A stretch of DNA of 64,000 nt from Xiphias gladius (taxonomy: Eukaryota > Chordata > Actinopteri > Istiophoriformes > Xiphiidae), in NCBI RefSeq assembly GCF_016859285.1, contig NC_053412.1, positions 3,088,789-3,152,788 of the forward strand, in the 5' to 3' direction. Made by a program: the position numbers and the translations under genes. Below the pieces are notes generated by a model. It was not told where the DNA came from and searched no databases. It was given only the letters and a program-made list of their open reading frames with translations. Positions 48,501 through 60,323 of this stretch are shown here, piece by piece. Numbering within the stretch: the first letter of the stretch is position 1; the number at the start of each line of letters is the position of its first letter.

Positions 48501-51500
48501 GGCGAGCTCCACCGGCGGCCCCGGAGGCATCTCCACCACACGGCGAGGGCGCATGGGGCTCGGGGGAGCTGTGCGGCTGCGAGGGCTTTGGCTTCGGAGC
48601 CGTGGAGGCAGGCCTGGCTGGAGGTAGTCGTCTATGTTGGAATAGTAGGGTTCAGTAAGGCAGGGGGGAGACATGGTCCAACACCAGGATGTGGGAAGCT
48701 TGGATGGGAGATTGGCAGACTCTCCTGTTCCATCCTCACTACCACTGTCTCGCTCTTCTATGATGTTGTCTCCAATGAGAAAACAGAAATTGTTAATCCA
48801 CGAAAAACCACAAGTAGATGTGATGAATTATGGATGAAGAGGCGCAACGACGAATGATGAAAAACCAACAGGGCCTTGTTTCCTGAAAGCATCTTGGATC
48901 GTAACTGAAGACGCTCTTAAAAATGACCGTAGATTAACAAGTGGATTTGAAGAAGCTCCTGAACCTGCTAGACGAACCTCAAACGACAGATTTTATGGCT
49001 GTATCTTTTTTTTCTATTTTATTTATGGTTTGAGTCAGAGTTCGTTTCCACCAGATGAATCTAAGTCCAATATTTCTTCTCTTTTAGCTCTTTTTTTGGT
49101 CTCAGTTAGTCTTTAACTGTGTTTCTGCTGTTTCTGCCGCCGGACAGTTAAACAATGAACTGAAACTCATTATAAAGCTCCATAAAACCAAGGGGAGCAA
49201 AAGATTCAGCTCGTAATTTTCTGACATTGTTTCCACATTATCATTTGACAAATTGTTATTATAAAAACGTTGATTACAGCTGCTATAGATATGTAAAGTT
49301 ACTTAGAAGTATATTCAGCGTCATCTTCAGCACCACGAAAAACCCAACGTGAAGTAGCTTTCAACAGCATGTGCTGTGCACTTGCTCTTGAGTACTGCTT
49401 TGGAAAATGCGTGAAGCAACTTAAGAGCGTTTTTAACCTCTAAGATCTATCGTTACCCGGAAACGAGGCCCAGATCTTTTCTTACCAATCAGAACAGAGC
49501 TGTAGACCGAAGGCGCAGAGTGGTTCAGACTTTGCTGCCAGAGCAGGTTGGTGTAGCAAACTCTACACTGGCTCATCGGTTTTCTACAGCACACCTGACA
49601 GTTACTCATCGGCTTATATCGAGGCTGAGGGTACGGCCGAGCCCCTGCTGGGTGATGCAGTGGTTCAGTTGGAGGGTAGCTGCCTCTCCGAACGCTACAA
49701 CACGATGAAACCTTGACATCCAGGCTCTGGCTCTCGGCAGCCAGGCTCTGGACCCCGAACGCGCCACCTCGTTGAATCATCTGCCGGGTCGGGCCCCTCA
49801 GGGTGTCCCAGTGACTGCGGATCCCCCCTCTGGAGCTTTTTGCACAGGGAGGGGAAGCGCTGGGCAGCGGCGGCCTGACTCCCTGGCGGTTGCAAAGCTG
49901 TGAGACAAGAGAGTCACTCAAAGGTAGAGGCAAATGCTCAACGCAGGCACTGTGGGATTGAGAACTTCCACTGGAAAAACACAAGGTTTAAAGATGGAAT
50001 ATCCGCTACGAAAAGTGGGATTGAAGCCAAATTAGTCGTCAGTACTTTCTGTTAAAAGAACTGAACAGTAAGACATACCGAAAAGACATAACAATGACTA
50101 ACGGAAGATATGCATGTTAAGAATTTTTCCAGAGATTGATAATAAACGAGTGTCAGATGTGTCCGAACTATTTAATTTTTTTTTTTTCTTAAAAAATCCT
50201 TCTCCTCCAGGGGTTTCTGCTGTTAGGAATCGTCTGTAGCATCCACAGACGATTAGACAAGTCAGAGATTCTAAAACTCAAACATCTGCTCCCTGCTGGA
50301 TGCAGACAGTTTGATTTATATATGGCAAGAAACAAACAAAAAAAAAAAACAACGATAGCAACAACAACAAAAAACAATAACTCTAATATTAAAATAAAAA
50401 TATAAAAATATACAGCCCTTCACTGTGGTGCCATTTATCTATCCAAACGTATGTGCTGTATTGCTCACAGTCAGACAAAACTTCTTCTTCTTCTTCTACA
50501 AATCATTAAAATAAATGATTCAACATTTTTCTAAAGAAATATGGGAAGCTTAAAGGGTCAGTTAACCCAAATCACACAATAAATCTTCCTACCTACCCCT
50601 TTTGTTATCTTGCCATGGTGATAGTTTTGATTTAATGTCACTTTTGCATCCAGCCAAATACAGTGAATTTACATAGGATGGAAACATTTCCAAACTGCAC
50701 TATTTACCAAAAGTACGCAGACACCACTGTCCCGTATCTAGGTCATATACTGTACATGGTAACCCCACGCAGACTACAGAAAATGTGTTCTAGTGTCTAG
50801 AGTGGTTTAAAGATGATCTGGATTTGATGTCAATGGGGCGAGAGGACTAGAGGACTGGACATTTAATATACAGTGTATCTGTGATTCAGTTAGGGCTGCC
50901 CCTAAAAGTTGATGATTCACGGAGTCATCAGTAATTTTGTCAGGCCAATCACTGTACTTTTTTTTTTTTCTGTACTGATACAACCTCCTCTCTACTTCCA
51001 TCCGCGGTGATGAACTCTTTGGCTGACAGCGCTGTGAGCAACAGTTTCTCTGACTGCGAGGAGAAGTGATGTTTTCGCATCACGGAGGATGAGCAACGGC
51101 ATTGAAACGCGAGTCTAACAGGCAAAACCCGAGACTAATGTGGGCTTGTCAGATGACTTTAGTGCGGGGTGGCACTAACTGGCCAGGGGAGTGAAAATAA
51201 ATCCTGATTCGAGGACAGCCCTAAGTACAATATTCTATGATCCAGGTTTACTTACTAGCTTTGAAACTGAGCTTTCCAACGTATCCCACGATTTTCCTCA
51301 ACAAGAGGCAAGGAAGCTGTTTTTGCGCCTTGTCTTCTTTTTAAAAAAATGTCTGGAATTGAGATTTTTACGTATGATCCAGTTGTAACTCACAAAAGCT
51401 ATTGTCATTAGAACCATTTCCACAAGAAATAGTCCCGATATGGACCTTAATGGCCTCGACTCAGAACTTTCTTGACCGTGGCTACTTCAAAAGAGTGAGA

Positions 51501-53833
51501 GTTCAAGAGAGAGAGTTCAACTAAACCTTTTGTGGTATGACTTCATGTTCTCAAGCCATTTTTATGCTCTGTGAGGTTTTTCCGATGGGTTTCCCTAATC
51601 CCAACAAACCTGTTTTTGTGAAGAGGGATTAAAAAAATAAAATAATTCATGTGTAGGAAAAGGGGTGATCCCATCAAAATGTGGCCTCATTCTCAGGTCA
51701 CGTAGTGCCTGAATACAGAGTTTGAAAAGGGCTTGTCAGTCGACTAAGGCCTGAAGAAGCTCTCCTGAACAATACTGCAGCACAAACCAAACTTCATTCG
51801 CAGTTTTTATAATTTAACAGTGCTTAAATTTTGAGTGACCAATGAGGAGGCATAAGCCGTGCAGCTCACCAGAGGCTGTTTGTTTTTGACCAGGCAGACA
51901 ATCCTGGTGGCCTCCTCATCGTCCGGCAGGTCTTCAGGCATCGGCGGCAGCACTGGCTCATAGTCCCTCTGGGCCACCGTATCATGAGCAGAGAGAAGAG
52001 CCTACAAAACACGCAGATCCGACAGATTTTTCACCTCAAACGGCAGCGTTGGTTGTAAAAAAATTAAAATGTACGTTATTGAAAATGAGGGAAATCAGGA
52101 CAGTTATAGAAGTCCTGTTAAAGATTTAAAGTTTTAAAACTTAAAAAAAAAAACAATCCCACATCAGCACTATCAACTGGTTTTCTGTTTCTCTGTACAT
52201 TATATATAGAAATGAAGAAATGAAAGAAATAAACACACAAACCCGGACGTGGTTTCTTACCTGCAGGTGAGGCTGTCGCAGGAGACGGTAGAGCTCTTTG
52301 GCCTCTTCAGAGCAGCCTGGTAACGCCCTGATGTCGATCAGCAGCTACACAGACGGAAGACCACATGTCCACCATTTAAAAAAAAAAAAAAAAAGAGACC
52401 TCTACAAAACTACCAGGAACAGGACGTTAATGTTATGGAACAAATCTGAGTGCAACCTGAAGTGAGAGTCCAGAAGCGTAGTCCAGAGCCGGAGCTGGGG
52501 AATCTCTCAGGTACCTCTGCAGACACTCATGAACCTGAAAACAGTGACATCAAATCATTAAAAACTCAATCAGAAAAGCAGTTATCGTATTTCCAGCAAG
52601 TAGTTGATTACCTTAAAGGAAAAATATATCCCCACACCCTCTGAGGCTGTTATATCTTATCAATTTTTGATGTTATTTTGTGATTAAGTGCTTTTCTTTT
52701 CCTTTTCCGTGAGCCCAGGTTTTCCTCAACCTGCCTCCTTTATATCCACTTTAATGACTGAAAGGATTTGCTACATTTAGAGAGGCAGTTGTGTGCACAT
52801 CCCATCCTATACTTAGGCCAGTACGCTGGATTTTAGCTCTCGAAAACCTTTATATGACAAAAAATGCAGTGTTTTTGCTTCCAAACTTAGCTGCGGCGAA
52901 AATATCTTTCTTTCACTTCCAAGGTTCATTTATTGAGTTTATTTACTGATCCAGCTGACATAAGACACACACATTGCGTACAACTTAACCCGGCAAACAC
53001 AAACACGTTAAGTTGCCTAGAAGGTTAAATATGAAAAAAATACACAATATATACAACAAAAGATGAAAGAAAGCAATAGAATAAGCACTAAAAAGACAAA
53101 TCCATGTATCAAGGAGGAACAATTACTGTGACTTATAACTTCAATTTCAACGTACACGTGGGCATGTGAGCATTGTATTAAGACAGACTTGGAGAAAATG
53201 TTAACCTGTCCTTTAATTCTGGCTCTTTTGTTTTCGGAAATTTGCGAACAATGTGCCGCTTTGGACCGTACAAGTGCGCAAGTCCCAAATGTCGCCTGAA
53301 AAACTAAAATCTAGGTCCTGTTCCCATGCAGGCGCAGGCTCTGCGGTGAAAATATCTTGATTTGACGTGACAACTGTGTTTGGTTACCTATTAACAGCAG
53401 AAAGAGAATTCATTAAACAGAAAATAAAATGTTATTTTTGCTGTTTTGCTGCGGAGTCAGCGTTGAAATGATGACTGATGTCAATATTTTGCCAGGAGCC
53501 AAATTAATGAACGAAAGTAGTTTTTCAGTCCTTGTAGAGCAGAGTGTTTTCAGACCTTGAGCAGCGACTGCAGCCAGGAGGCGTTCAACAAACTGTGGAG
53601 AATCTCTGCCCCATCAATGTCCTGGTTTACTGACTGCCTCACCTCCTCAATCACATCTGTCAGGATCTGACGCAGGCCTACGACACACAAAACACACACC
53701 AACGGGTAAGAAGAAAACTAAAGCAGTATTTGTACATCACAAAATGTCATAATAAACTAAACGTCCCCTGCTGACCGTGTTCTCCAAGTTCACAGTGGGG
53801 GTTTAACACCTGAGCCTCCACCGCCTGCCTCAT
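39798..53833 (-). CDS. mpp4: MAGUK p55 family member 4 (Mpp4), complete
   Basis: Twenty-one coding exons: 53776-53833, 53556-53677, 52457-52534, 52261-52344, 51870-52001, 47385-47466, 46518-46603, 46241-46315, 45957-46153, 45082-45140, 44926-44943, 44780-44821, 44623-44643, 44460-44474, 42914-42955, 42590-42763, 42435-42515, 42093-42186, 41272-41380, 40826-40960, 39798-39989. They join to 631 aa (human MPP4: 637). Domains: L27 pair (about 20-125), PDZ (about 146-233), SH3 (about 242-305), hook (about 305-420), guanylate-kinase-like (about 420-625). MPP4 over other MPPs is supported by [40 protein letters not shown] and [19 protein letters not shown]4 is a scaffold at photoreceptor synapses and retinal membranes. 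The start ATG at 53833 opens [10 protein letters not shown] behind acceptor TTTTTCCAG (53875); upstream exons would be noncoding. A different gene model sits in intron 5. Confidence 0.95.
44460..44943 (-). CDS. mpp4: mpp4 hook-region microexon cluster
   Basis: Four tiny exons of 18 (44926-44943), 42 (44780-44821), 21 (44623-44643) and 15 nt (44460-44474), followed by one of 42 nt (42914-42955). All begin and end in phase 1. They encode the acidic linker [30 protein letters not shown] and [13 protein letters not shown], between the SH3 and GK domains. The first four match human MPP4 in order and wording. Any subset can be skipped without a frameshift. Confidence 0.88.
45957..46153 (-). CDS. 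mpp4: mpp4 SH3 exon
   Basis: One 197-nt exon encodes most of the SH3: [14 protein letters not shown], a short specificity loop ([12 protein letters not shown]), [19 protein letters not shown] and [11 protein letters not shown]. It corresponds to human MPP4 VRAMTEYWPQEDPDIPC and DQNDALWWQARK. The donor reads ACG|GTCAGG, phase 2. Confidence 0.94.
46241..47466 (-). CDS. mpp4: mpp4 PDZ exons
   Basis: Three exons (47385-47466, 46518-46603, 46241-46315) carry the PDZ domain: [36 protein letters not shown] and [14 protein letters not shown]. The carboxylate-binding loop lies at the end of the preceding exon (KNKQPL) and the start of GATI. A MITE-like hairpin lies in the intron between the first two exons. 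Confidence 0.94.
46969..47185. mobile_element. MITE-like hairpin element in mpp4 intron
   Basis: Left arm 46969-47008 and right arm 47140-47185 are imperfect inverted copies sharing CTTTCAGAGCTT and CATCTCA. The middle carries no coding sequence. Size (about 220 bp) and structure suit a nonautonomous DNA transposon. Confidence 0.5.
47633..47638 (-). terminator. Candidate poly(A) signal of nested gene
   Basis: ATTAAA on the minus strand about 245 bases after the stop of the nested gene and 170 bases before the next mpp4 exon. It would end the nested transcript within the mpp4 intron. Confidence 0.35.
47883..50089 (-). CDS. Unrecognised nested gene, 460-aa coiled-coil protein
   Basis: Three-exon model inside mpp4 intron 5, same strand. 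Exon 1 (coding 50079-50089) gives ATGTCTTTTCG then GTATGT; exon 2 (49486-49970) follows TTTTTCCAG and ends ATTG|GTAAG; exon 3 (48769 to the stop at 47883) is 887 nt. Phases 2 then 1 match and the frame is open for 460 codons. Visible parts: a Ser/Pro/Arg-rich N-terminal half; a duplicated Cys motif, KPMSNCQVC and [20 protein letters not shown]; a predicted helix/coiled coil (about [12 protein letters not shown] to [13 protein letters not shown]); a Ser run; and a basic tail ending [10 protein letters not shown]. It cannot be an mpp4 isoform through the listed exons because mpp4 exon 5 ends in phase 0. I recognise no family. Exon 3 (ORF with ATG at 48674) is firm; exon 1 is the weakest. Confidence 0.6.
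50887..51228. mobile_element. hAT-like MITE remnant in mpp4 intron
   Basis: Starts TTAGGGCTGCCCC and ends AGGACAGCCCTAAG, an imperfect terminal inverted repeat seen in abundant short hAT-type elements of teleosts. About 340 bp with no transposase. I could not find a clear 8-bp target duplication. Confidence 0.5.
51870..53677 (-). CDS. mpp4: mpp4 L27-region exons
   Basis: Four exons encode the tandem L27 region and linker: [73 protein letters not shown], then [21 protein letters not shown]27 domains pair with other scaffold proteins. All junctions after the first are phase 0. Confidence 0.92.
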
Positions 53834-53874
53834 GGTCACTGGACTCCCGACCGCTCACCTGGACCGGCAATAAC

Positions 53875-56837
53875 CTGGAAAAATGGAAGAAAGTTTGGTT
53901 AATTCCATTAAAACACTGAATTTTTGACAAGGTTAAGAATCCCTTGTTACTTGTATACTCGTCCCATTGAAGAGTACTTGGAATTAATAAAGATGTTTTT
54001 TTTCTAACACAATAAGTTTCTAACAAAATGCAAACAGATCCACTGGTTTATTCTTTTTTTTTTTTTTTTTTTTTTAAATACCAAGCAAAAATTCCCAAAA
54101 GCTGCAGTGAAATTTGATTTACTTTAAACCAAAAGAACAAGAAAAGAACATGCCATTGTTTGTTGTATGTTTTTTAGACCGTTGCTGTAGTAGTGTAATG
54201 AATTTGTATTATTGTCTACGTCGCCAGAATAGTTGGGAGTTTTGTTGGTACACTTTTTAAGGGGCTAATTGGAAACTTCCTTCAAGTTTGTTGATTTTTT
54301 TCTCCATCTTTGGCGGCGAGTTACCTAGAAAGCAGTACGATCAATTTTCATGGATTTCTGGTATCTTTTTTGATGTTTGTAGTGTTTTGAAAAGTTTTTT
54401 TGTTTTTTTCGTTTCTTTATTTCTTTCAGGCAAGTCAGAATCACTATGATTGCACTCTCCTCTCGGTCCTTCGCAAGCATGCGCAGGAGCACCAAGACGT
54501 TTACCTATGGGCCCCTGGCTGGTAATCCATCCAGCCGTGAGCGTGCGGCGGGATCAGCTACGGAGATGCAGTCACAACTCCATCGGCCTTTCGTGTGAAT
54601 GGGGTCAGGGGTTAATGGCACACTTTACGGCAGCTTGTAGGAGGTGTAAATACAGAGATGTGGAAACCATAATCTCTGGCTGGTGAGGCATCACCGTTTG
54701 TTATATTTTCAGGAAATAATCCAGCTGTGATGCTATTTTTACCTACATTAGGTCAATTTGACATTGAGGACACTGATCGACCAAAAAAAGGGGATAAACA
54801 GGTTAATAAACTAAGTTTAAGCAGGTTTTACTGCCTTTATATCTTTTGTCGTGACTGTAAAAACTATCACAAAGGTGCCAGCTGTGCAAGATGACAGACA
54901 TGATGATGTTGGATGAAAATAAATGTTAAAAAAAAAGTAAGAATTAAAACAGACGGCGCTACTCGAGAGGTAAAGACCCTTCTGGCAAATTTCTACTTAA
55001 AGGAGAGGAAGAGGATGATCCCTCTGGCCTTCCTCCAAGCCCTTTTCTTTTAAAAAAAAACAAAAACAACCCATTTTACCTCTACGTCCAAGTCCTTAGG
55101 GATGCCACAAGCCTTTATCCTCCAGCTCCTGCAGGTTTTAGCACTGTTGTGGGTGCAGGAAAACGTATCTATGATGGGAAAATATTCCCAGGGGACCGGA
55201 CGGAGCACTGCGCTTTCAGCGAGCTACGGGGAACAAGAGAGAGGGCTGTAATCTCTCCCGATCCCACTTAATCCCGGGCAAGTGAGCCGCCTGCCTCTGG
55301 CCACCGGAAGCCAGTTCCTCTCTCTCTCGCCGGCTGGCTGGCTGCCGCGGAGCTGCCAAATCGTCTTAACTCTTTCAGCTTTCGGTGGCACGCAGGAGGA
55401 GCTGCGGGGAGAGGAGTTAACGGACTGAGAAAAAGGGAGAAAACGTAGGTGTTGCTTCGAAAAGACAAGAGAAAGGTCAACTTCTTCAACCTTTTGTCTT
55501 CACAGTTTAGAGAAGTGTTTTATGGTTTCAGTTCTCGGGGGGGGGGGGGGTATTTAGAGTGTAATGAAATAGACAGGAAAAAAAGGAGTTGAACAAGACT
55601 TTAGTGAGTAATTAAAAGATCCGCTAATCTGCCACAACAGCTGGATTTAATGAAGTGTGGACACGAGGCTCAGATAAACAATCTTTCAGTCTCCTTTCTC
55701 AAGCCCAAAACTCTTGCAGGAACAGGGGGGGGGGTTAATCTCCTGATCGGTAATCTAATTCCCAAGGAAATTCGACAAAATCTCCCCTCCCTCCAGCCGA
55801 AGACAAAGTCCTGTGAAGCCATATTGTATCCAAAACACTGAGATTATCCTTTTACACTTGAGAGAATAGGCTTAAGGCTCTGAGCACAAAAGGTTTGTGT
55901 TTGTTGGTTAATTCTCACCTAACTAAAGTCTCAAAAAGAAGACCATTTATTGGTGCCTCCTTCCTAGTAAGACCCCCCCCCCTCTGACATGTGAAAGGGC
56001 TCCTTTTGACCCGGAAAAAAATAAAAATTAAAAAAACCCCATCTGCAATTAGATGGTGAATATATACACAAGATGCCTTTTAAAAAGCTGGTTTCAAATC
56101 TCACGTATTTGTCTATAGGCTGAAATAATCATGAATAAAGTTTGGAAAAAAGAACCCTTAGGGATTATATATATCAAGAGTTCAAAACCTCAGCTAATCT
56201 GCTTCACCAGGACTGTGATCAGGTTTCGATTGAAATTTCAACACTTAACATCACTTTTTTTCCAACTGACCAACACCCACTTCGAACCAGTGAGAGAAGA
56301 GCAAGGACAAAAAACAGAAGACACAGAAAATATCTCCTTCAAAACAGCCACGACTCAAGAAGGAAAAACCTGCGTTCATGCAAGACCCCTTGCATTTGCT
56401 AATTCTGCACAAAGCGCAGCTGAGACTGATGGGAATGTCATTAGTTTGCAGGTATTAGGCCATAAACAACAGCATTGGATACATTTACCTGTTGACCTGG
56501 TGATGGCGCCAGAGGAAAAGTCAGTAAATCGCCGAAGTCAGGAAGGATCCTCATCCTCTGAACATCTGTGCAAAATGTCATTCACAATCCATGTGATTTT
56601 TTTTTTTCCAGTCTGGAACAAAGTGGTGACTGACATTGCTGCTAGCGTGGCTAATGGCTAATTCAAATGTCTCGTTTTGTCCAAGCAACAGTCCCAAACC
56701 AAAACACATGCACTTTACAACGATGCAAAACAGAGACTGAGGAGCTGGGACCAGGGAATGTTTGGCATTTTTTAACCATTTTTGAATAACAGCAAAAATG
56801 TTGGAGCAGGTCAGTTAAGCAATGTCCATCATGTGAG
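53875..56837 (-). other. mpp4 5' region and als2-mpp4 intergenic DNA
   Basis: No coding exon is supported. A GC-richer patch near 55180-55420 (GAGCGG, CGGCTGGCTGGCTGCCGCGG) may hold the mpp4 promoter and a noncoding first exon. A pure G tract of about 12 lies near 55539-55550. Confidence 0.4.
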
Positions 56838-59800
56838 TTTATTGCCCTTTGTTATCATTTAAAGGTACAATACATTTGACATCATGTAAAAGACACACAG
56901 GTCATGTCATGTCATGTCAGCCAGCTGAAACACAAAATGTCAACGAAGGAACACCAAACTCCATTGATATTTTTTTTTTTTGTTTGTTTGGTTTTTTTTG
57001 TTTTTGTTTTTACACACAATGCAGGTATTTTCATGGTAAACAGCTGTTGAGGTCAGTAAATTAACAGGTCAGTTGTCACCGGGTTTAAATCAGGAACCCA
57101 ACATGAGCTTATGAACGTCATCTTCAGTTTACGATCGACCACATAACCGTTCAGTTTGGATTTGAAATAGCACTTCATGCCAGGGCGTCGGTTTGGGTAC
57201 AACCATCACAATAAATGTCCCCGTCTGCATTAGGAGTTTGGTTCGCAAGTCAGTTGTGTTGTCCACTGAGAATATTGGTTTGTCCTTTGTTTTTTTTTTG
57301 CGCGCAGCCTTTCAGATTCATGATGACACACACACACACACGCATACACAACATACTGAAGAGGACAGATGCAAAATAAACAAAATAACTTAATGTCTCT
57401 GGTTGACTAAATAACGTCAAACCTGAGGAATGGGTTTTTTGTTTTTCTGCAATGCGTCCGTAGTTTTTTGGGAATGATCTTCTCCATTACAAAGCCAATA
57501 TTGCTTCACTTTTTCGAGCGTCAGGCACATACGGTTTCAGCAGAAACAGGAGCTCATAATCTGTGATAGAAGCGCGTTACGAGGCCTGATTTTGAAAAGG
57601 TTATACTCTGAGATGTTAACTGCAAAACTGGGGATATTAGCATTTCAAATTCACAACTTTTTTAACAGTTCAAAGCACTGTTTCAGCTATTTTTGTTTCC
57701 ATTCATTTGTAAAAGCTTTGCTGCTGCATATGGCCTTTTAAAAAAAGGCCCCCCCAAAAAAAAAAAAAAAAAAAACGGGCCTCTGATCCGGTGGCTTTTC
57801 TATTGTTAAACCGTCTGAGAAAAACCAAAGCCGTGACATTAAAAAAGAAAAAATATCCTCTGAATCCTCTCTTAAGCCCTTTTATAAACTGGCATGTGTG
57901 ACGCAAATCAAAAACAAGCGACAATGTCTAACAGTTAGTGCTGTAGTGGTTTAAAAAAAAAAATAAAGAACAGTGAGTATTAACAGATCTGCTCTGAACA
58001 TCACATCTATAATAAGTGTTTGCATTAAGCCGACTGCCTGACTCTCTGCTGAAACTTCACCTGCTGCAAAATTAAACATTATACTACATCAGAGTGCTGT
58101 GTTGTCCGCAACAGTGCACGTATTCCAAACTCTTAAGGCAATTTTTTAGCTTGTTGATCTTCTCCCGAAGCTTATCGATCCCCCCGAAACCCAATTAGTA
58201 TTGAAGGTTAGTGGGAATGAGGTGAGCTTTATAGCTAGTTCAAACCTCCTGTCTTCTTCACCACTGTCAAAGAAAGAGATTTTCACTCATGATTGCCGTT
58301 CATAACACTACAACATAAGGACATCAGGAAATAAATATGTCGTCGCTGTCCTGTAAAAAAAAAACAAAACAAAAAAACAAAAAACAAAAAACACCATGCG
58401 TCTCCAAAACCTTTCAGGGGCTCCAAACCGGTTTTTCAGCTTTCTGGAAATACGTTTTTCAGAAAAGCTTCCGCGTTTTTAAACGGTTCATTTAGGATTC
58501 ATCAGAAAAATTCAAAATGACCAACTTTGGAGATACGTGATTTTTACACAACAGTAACGACATGTATGAGACCGAAGAGCAACTCGTTTCGATACATTTT
58601 TTGATTTTTTTTTTTTTGTCGCTTTCCAAACCGATCAAGACCTGAATTTGAACCCCATACTTTTTTGGATTTTGCAGGCCAGTGTAGGCACCCTGTCAAA
58701 ACTTATTAATACTTAAAACTGGGCTCAGAAACACACACAAGCGGCATTCAGATTGTCTAGGAAAAAAAAACAAAAACATTTCTATTCACTGTGATTCAGC
58801 TCTAAAATTTTCTGAGCCTGGTTTTGCATTAGGGAACAATGAGTTACGTCTGATGTGTACTTTCTTTTAAAGTCATTGAAGCTACAGGTCCTTCCTACCG
58901 TACAAGTCCGGGGGGTTTTTCTGGAAAAGGTTTGTGCTTTTAAGTCAATAATCCAGCTGACGCTTGTGTCCGACAGCCCTGACATTTGACATTTCTATAG
59001 CTGGATCTGCAGCAACAAGCCATGGTGATGATCGGTCCAACAGAAAACTGTCAGCGCTGGATTTTACTCTTCTCCCAGCAACACGACTGCATGAAATGGA
59101 AAGTTGGAGCGGCTGTATTCAACTGCAAGCTGGTGCAACAGGAGAATATTACTGTCATTTAGAGTTATAGTCAGGTCAGTTTACATGTAACCCTATGCGT
59201 GCTGTACATGATTTGATTTGTATGAATACAGTATCAAACCTTGCTGTAAATCAGCCCTGTTAGGGACTGTCGAATCCACTTTCTATGGGAGGGAGTTCCA
59301 GATACTTTTCATAGACAAACCCAAGGAAGCAGCTATGTGTTGCTTTTTAATTTAAGAAAAAAAACAAACAAACTGAAAACTACGAAAACTGTTTTGTTTT
59401 TTTAGCGAATTATCTTCCTCACCAACGCTAGGGAGCCGCTTCCCTGAGCTTTTCTATGGTAACCATTCAGGACTACAAGATCCCACGCGGTGGATAAGAC
59501 ACTGAACTGAGCTAGCTGTAAACATACTGCTGTCTCAGATGATAAAGACGCTAAATAAACAGTTTTGACAAGTTCATCAAGCCACATGCTTTTAGGATAG
59601 TGTGTCCTTCTTTGCTACGTCCGTTTCTTCATGTAGGTGTCAGGTGAGTGACAAGAATGGAGACAAAGAAACTTCACGTTTCAGCGATGAAAGTTAGTTT
59701 TCACGCTGAAAAATTGGTTCTTCTGAAAGAAGATAATGAGGTGCGGTATCTCACAGTACGCAGACTGATAGCAGAGGGACATGAGATCAAACCGGTCCCA

Positions 59801-60323
59801 TTGACACCAACTTAAAAAACAAACTGGTATAAACTTCTTCTTCCTTCCCAGGTAACCAATGAAAAAAAAACCCAATACGATATTAATTCTTTTTTCTCCC
59901 AATCGGGATTTCCCACAGGAGGTCAGTCAGTCAGTCAGTCTTTCTGCTGTTGACCTATTTCATCTGTTTCACACTGGACGTGTGGAAGTGGCTTATCTCT
60001 GGCAGTAAAATACCAACAATATTCACATGTGTACCTTCATGATCCATAGATAAAAGGCTTGTAAAGGTCACTGAAGGGCAAAAAGCTCCACAGAGTGTTT
60101 GTATGTGTGTGTGTGTGTGTGTTTGTCAGGGAGGGGGAGGTGATCCCGTCTCCGTGGCAGCAGCAGATGGAGCTGTCGGCAACCTGCTCGTGCGATCCTC
60201 CGCTTCCCACTGGCCGCTGCACACATCCGTCATCCCGAAGCCTGGCCGGTCCTGGCCCCGCGATTGGCTGTGGGGGTGGAGGAGGGGCAGCAGCATGCGG
60301 ATCACTGAGGAAGTAGCGCCGCA
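56838..60323 (-). other. als2: als2 3' UTR (inferred) and downstream DNA
   Basis: About 3.5 kb after the als2 stop without any exon that I can support on either strand. The AATAAA at 56838-56843 (minus strand) could close a long 3' UTR; an ATTAAA near 59346-59351 could give a shorter one. Contents are AT-rich with poly-A/T runs, a (CA)n tract near 57325-57345 and (TG)n near 60100-60122. Confidence 0.35.

Noticed and set aside
48354-48857. 167-codon plus-strand open frame
   Set aside because: Antisense shadow of the large exon of the nested gene; GC-rich coding sequence leaves the opposite strand open. No start context or splice support.
47883-49970. Nested exons as an alternative mpp4 C-terminus
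   Set aside because: mpp4 exon 5 ends in phase 0, whereas the exon at 49486-49970 needs phase 2; joining in phase 0 gives a stop within about 11 codons.
56131-56661. 176-codon plus-strand frame between als2 and mpp4
   Set aside because: No recognisable motif, no codon bias, and part of it (about 56620-56790) resembles dispersed-repeat sequence; chance ORF more likely.
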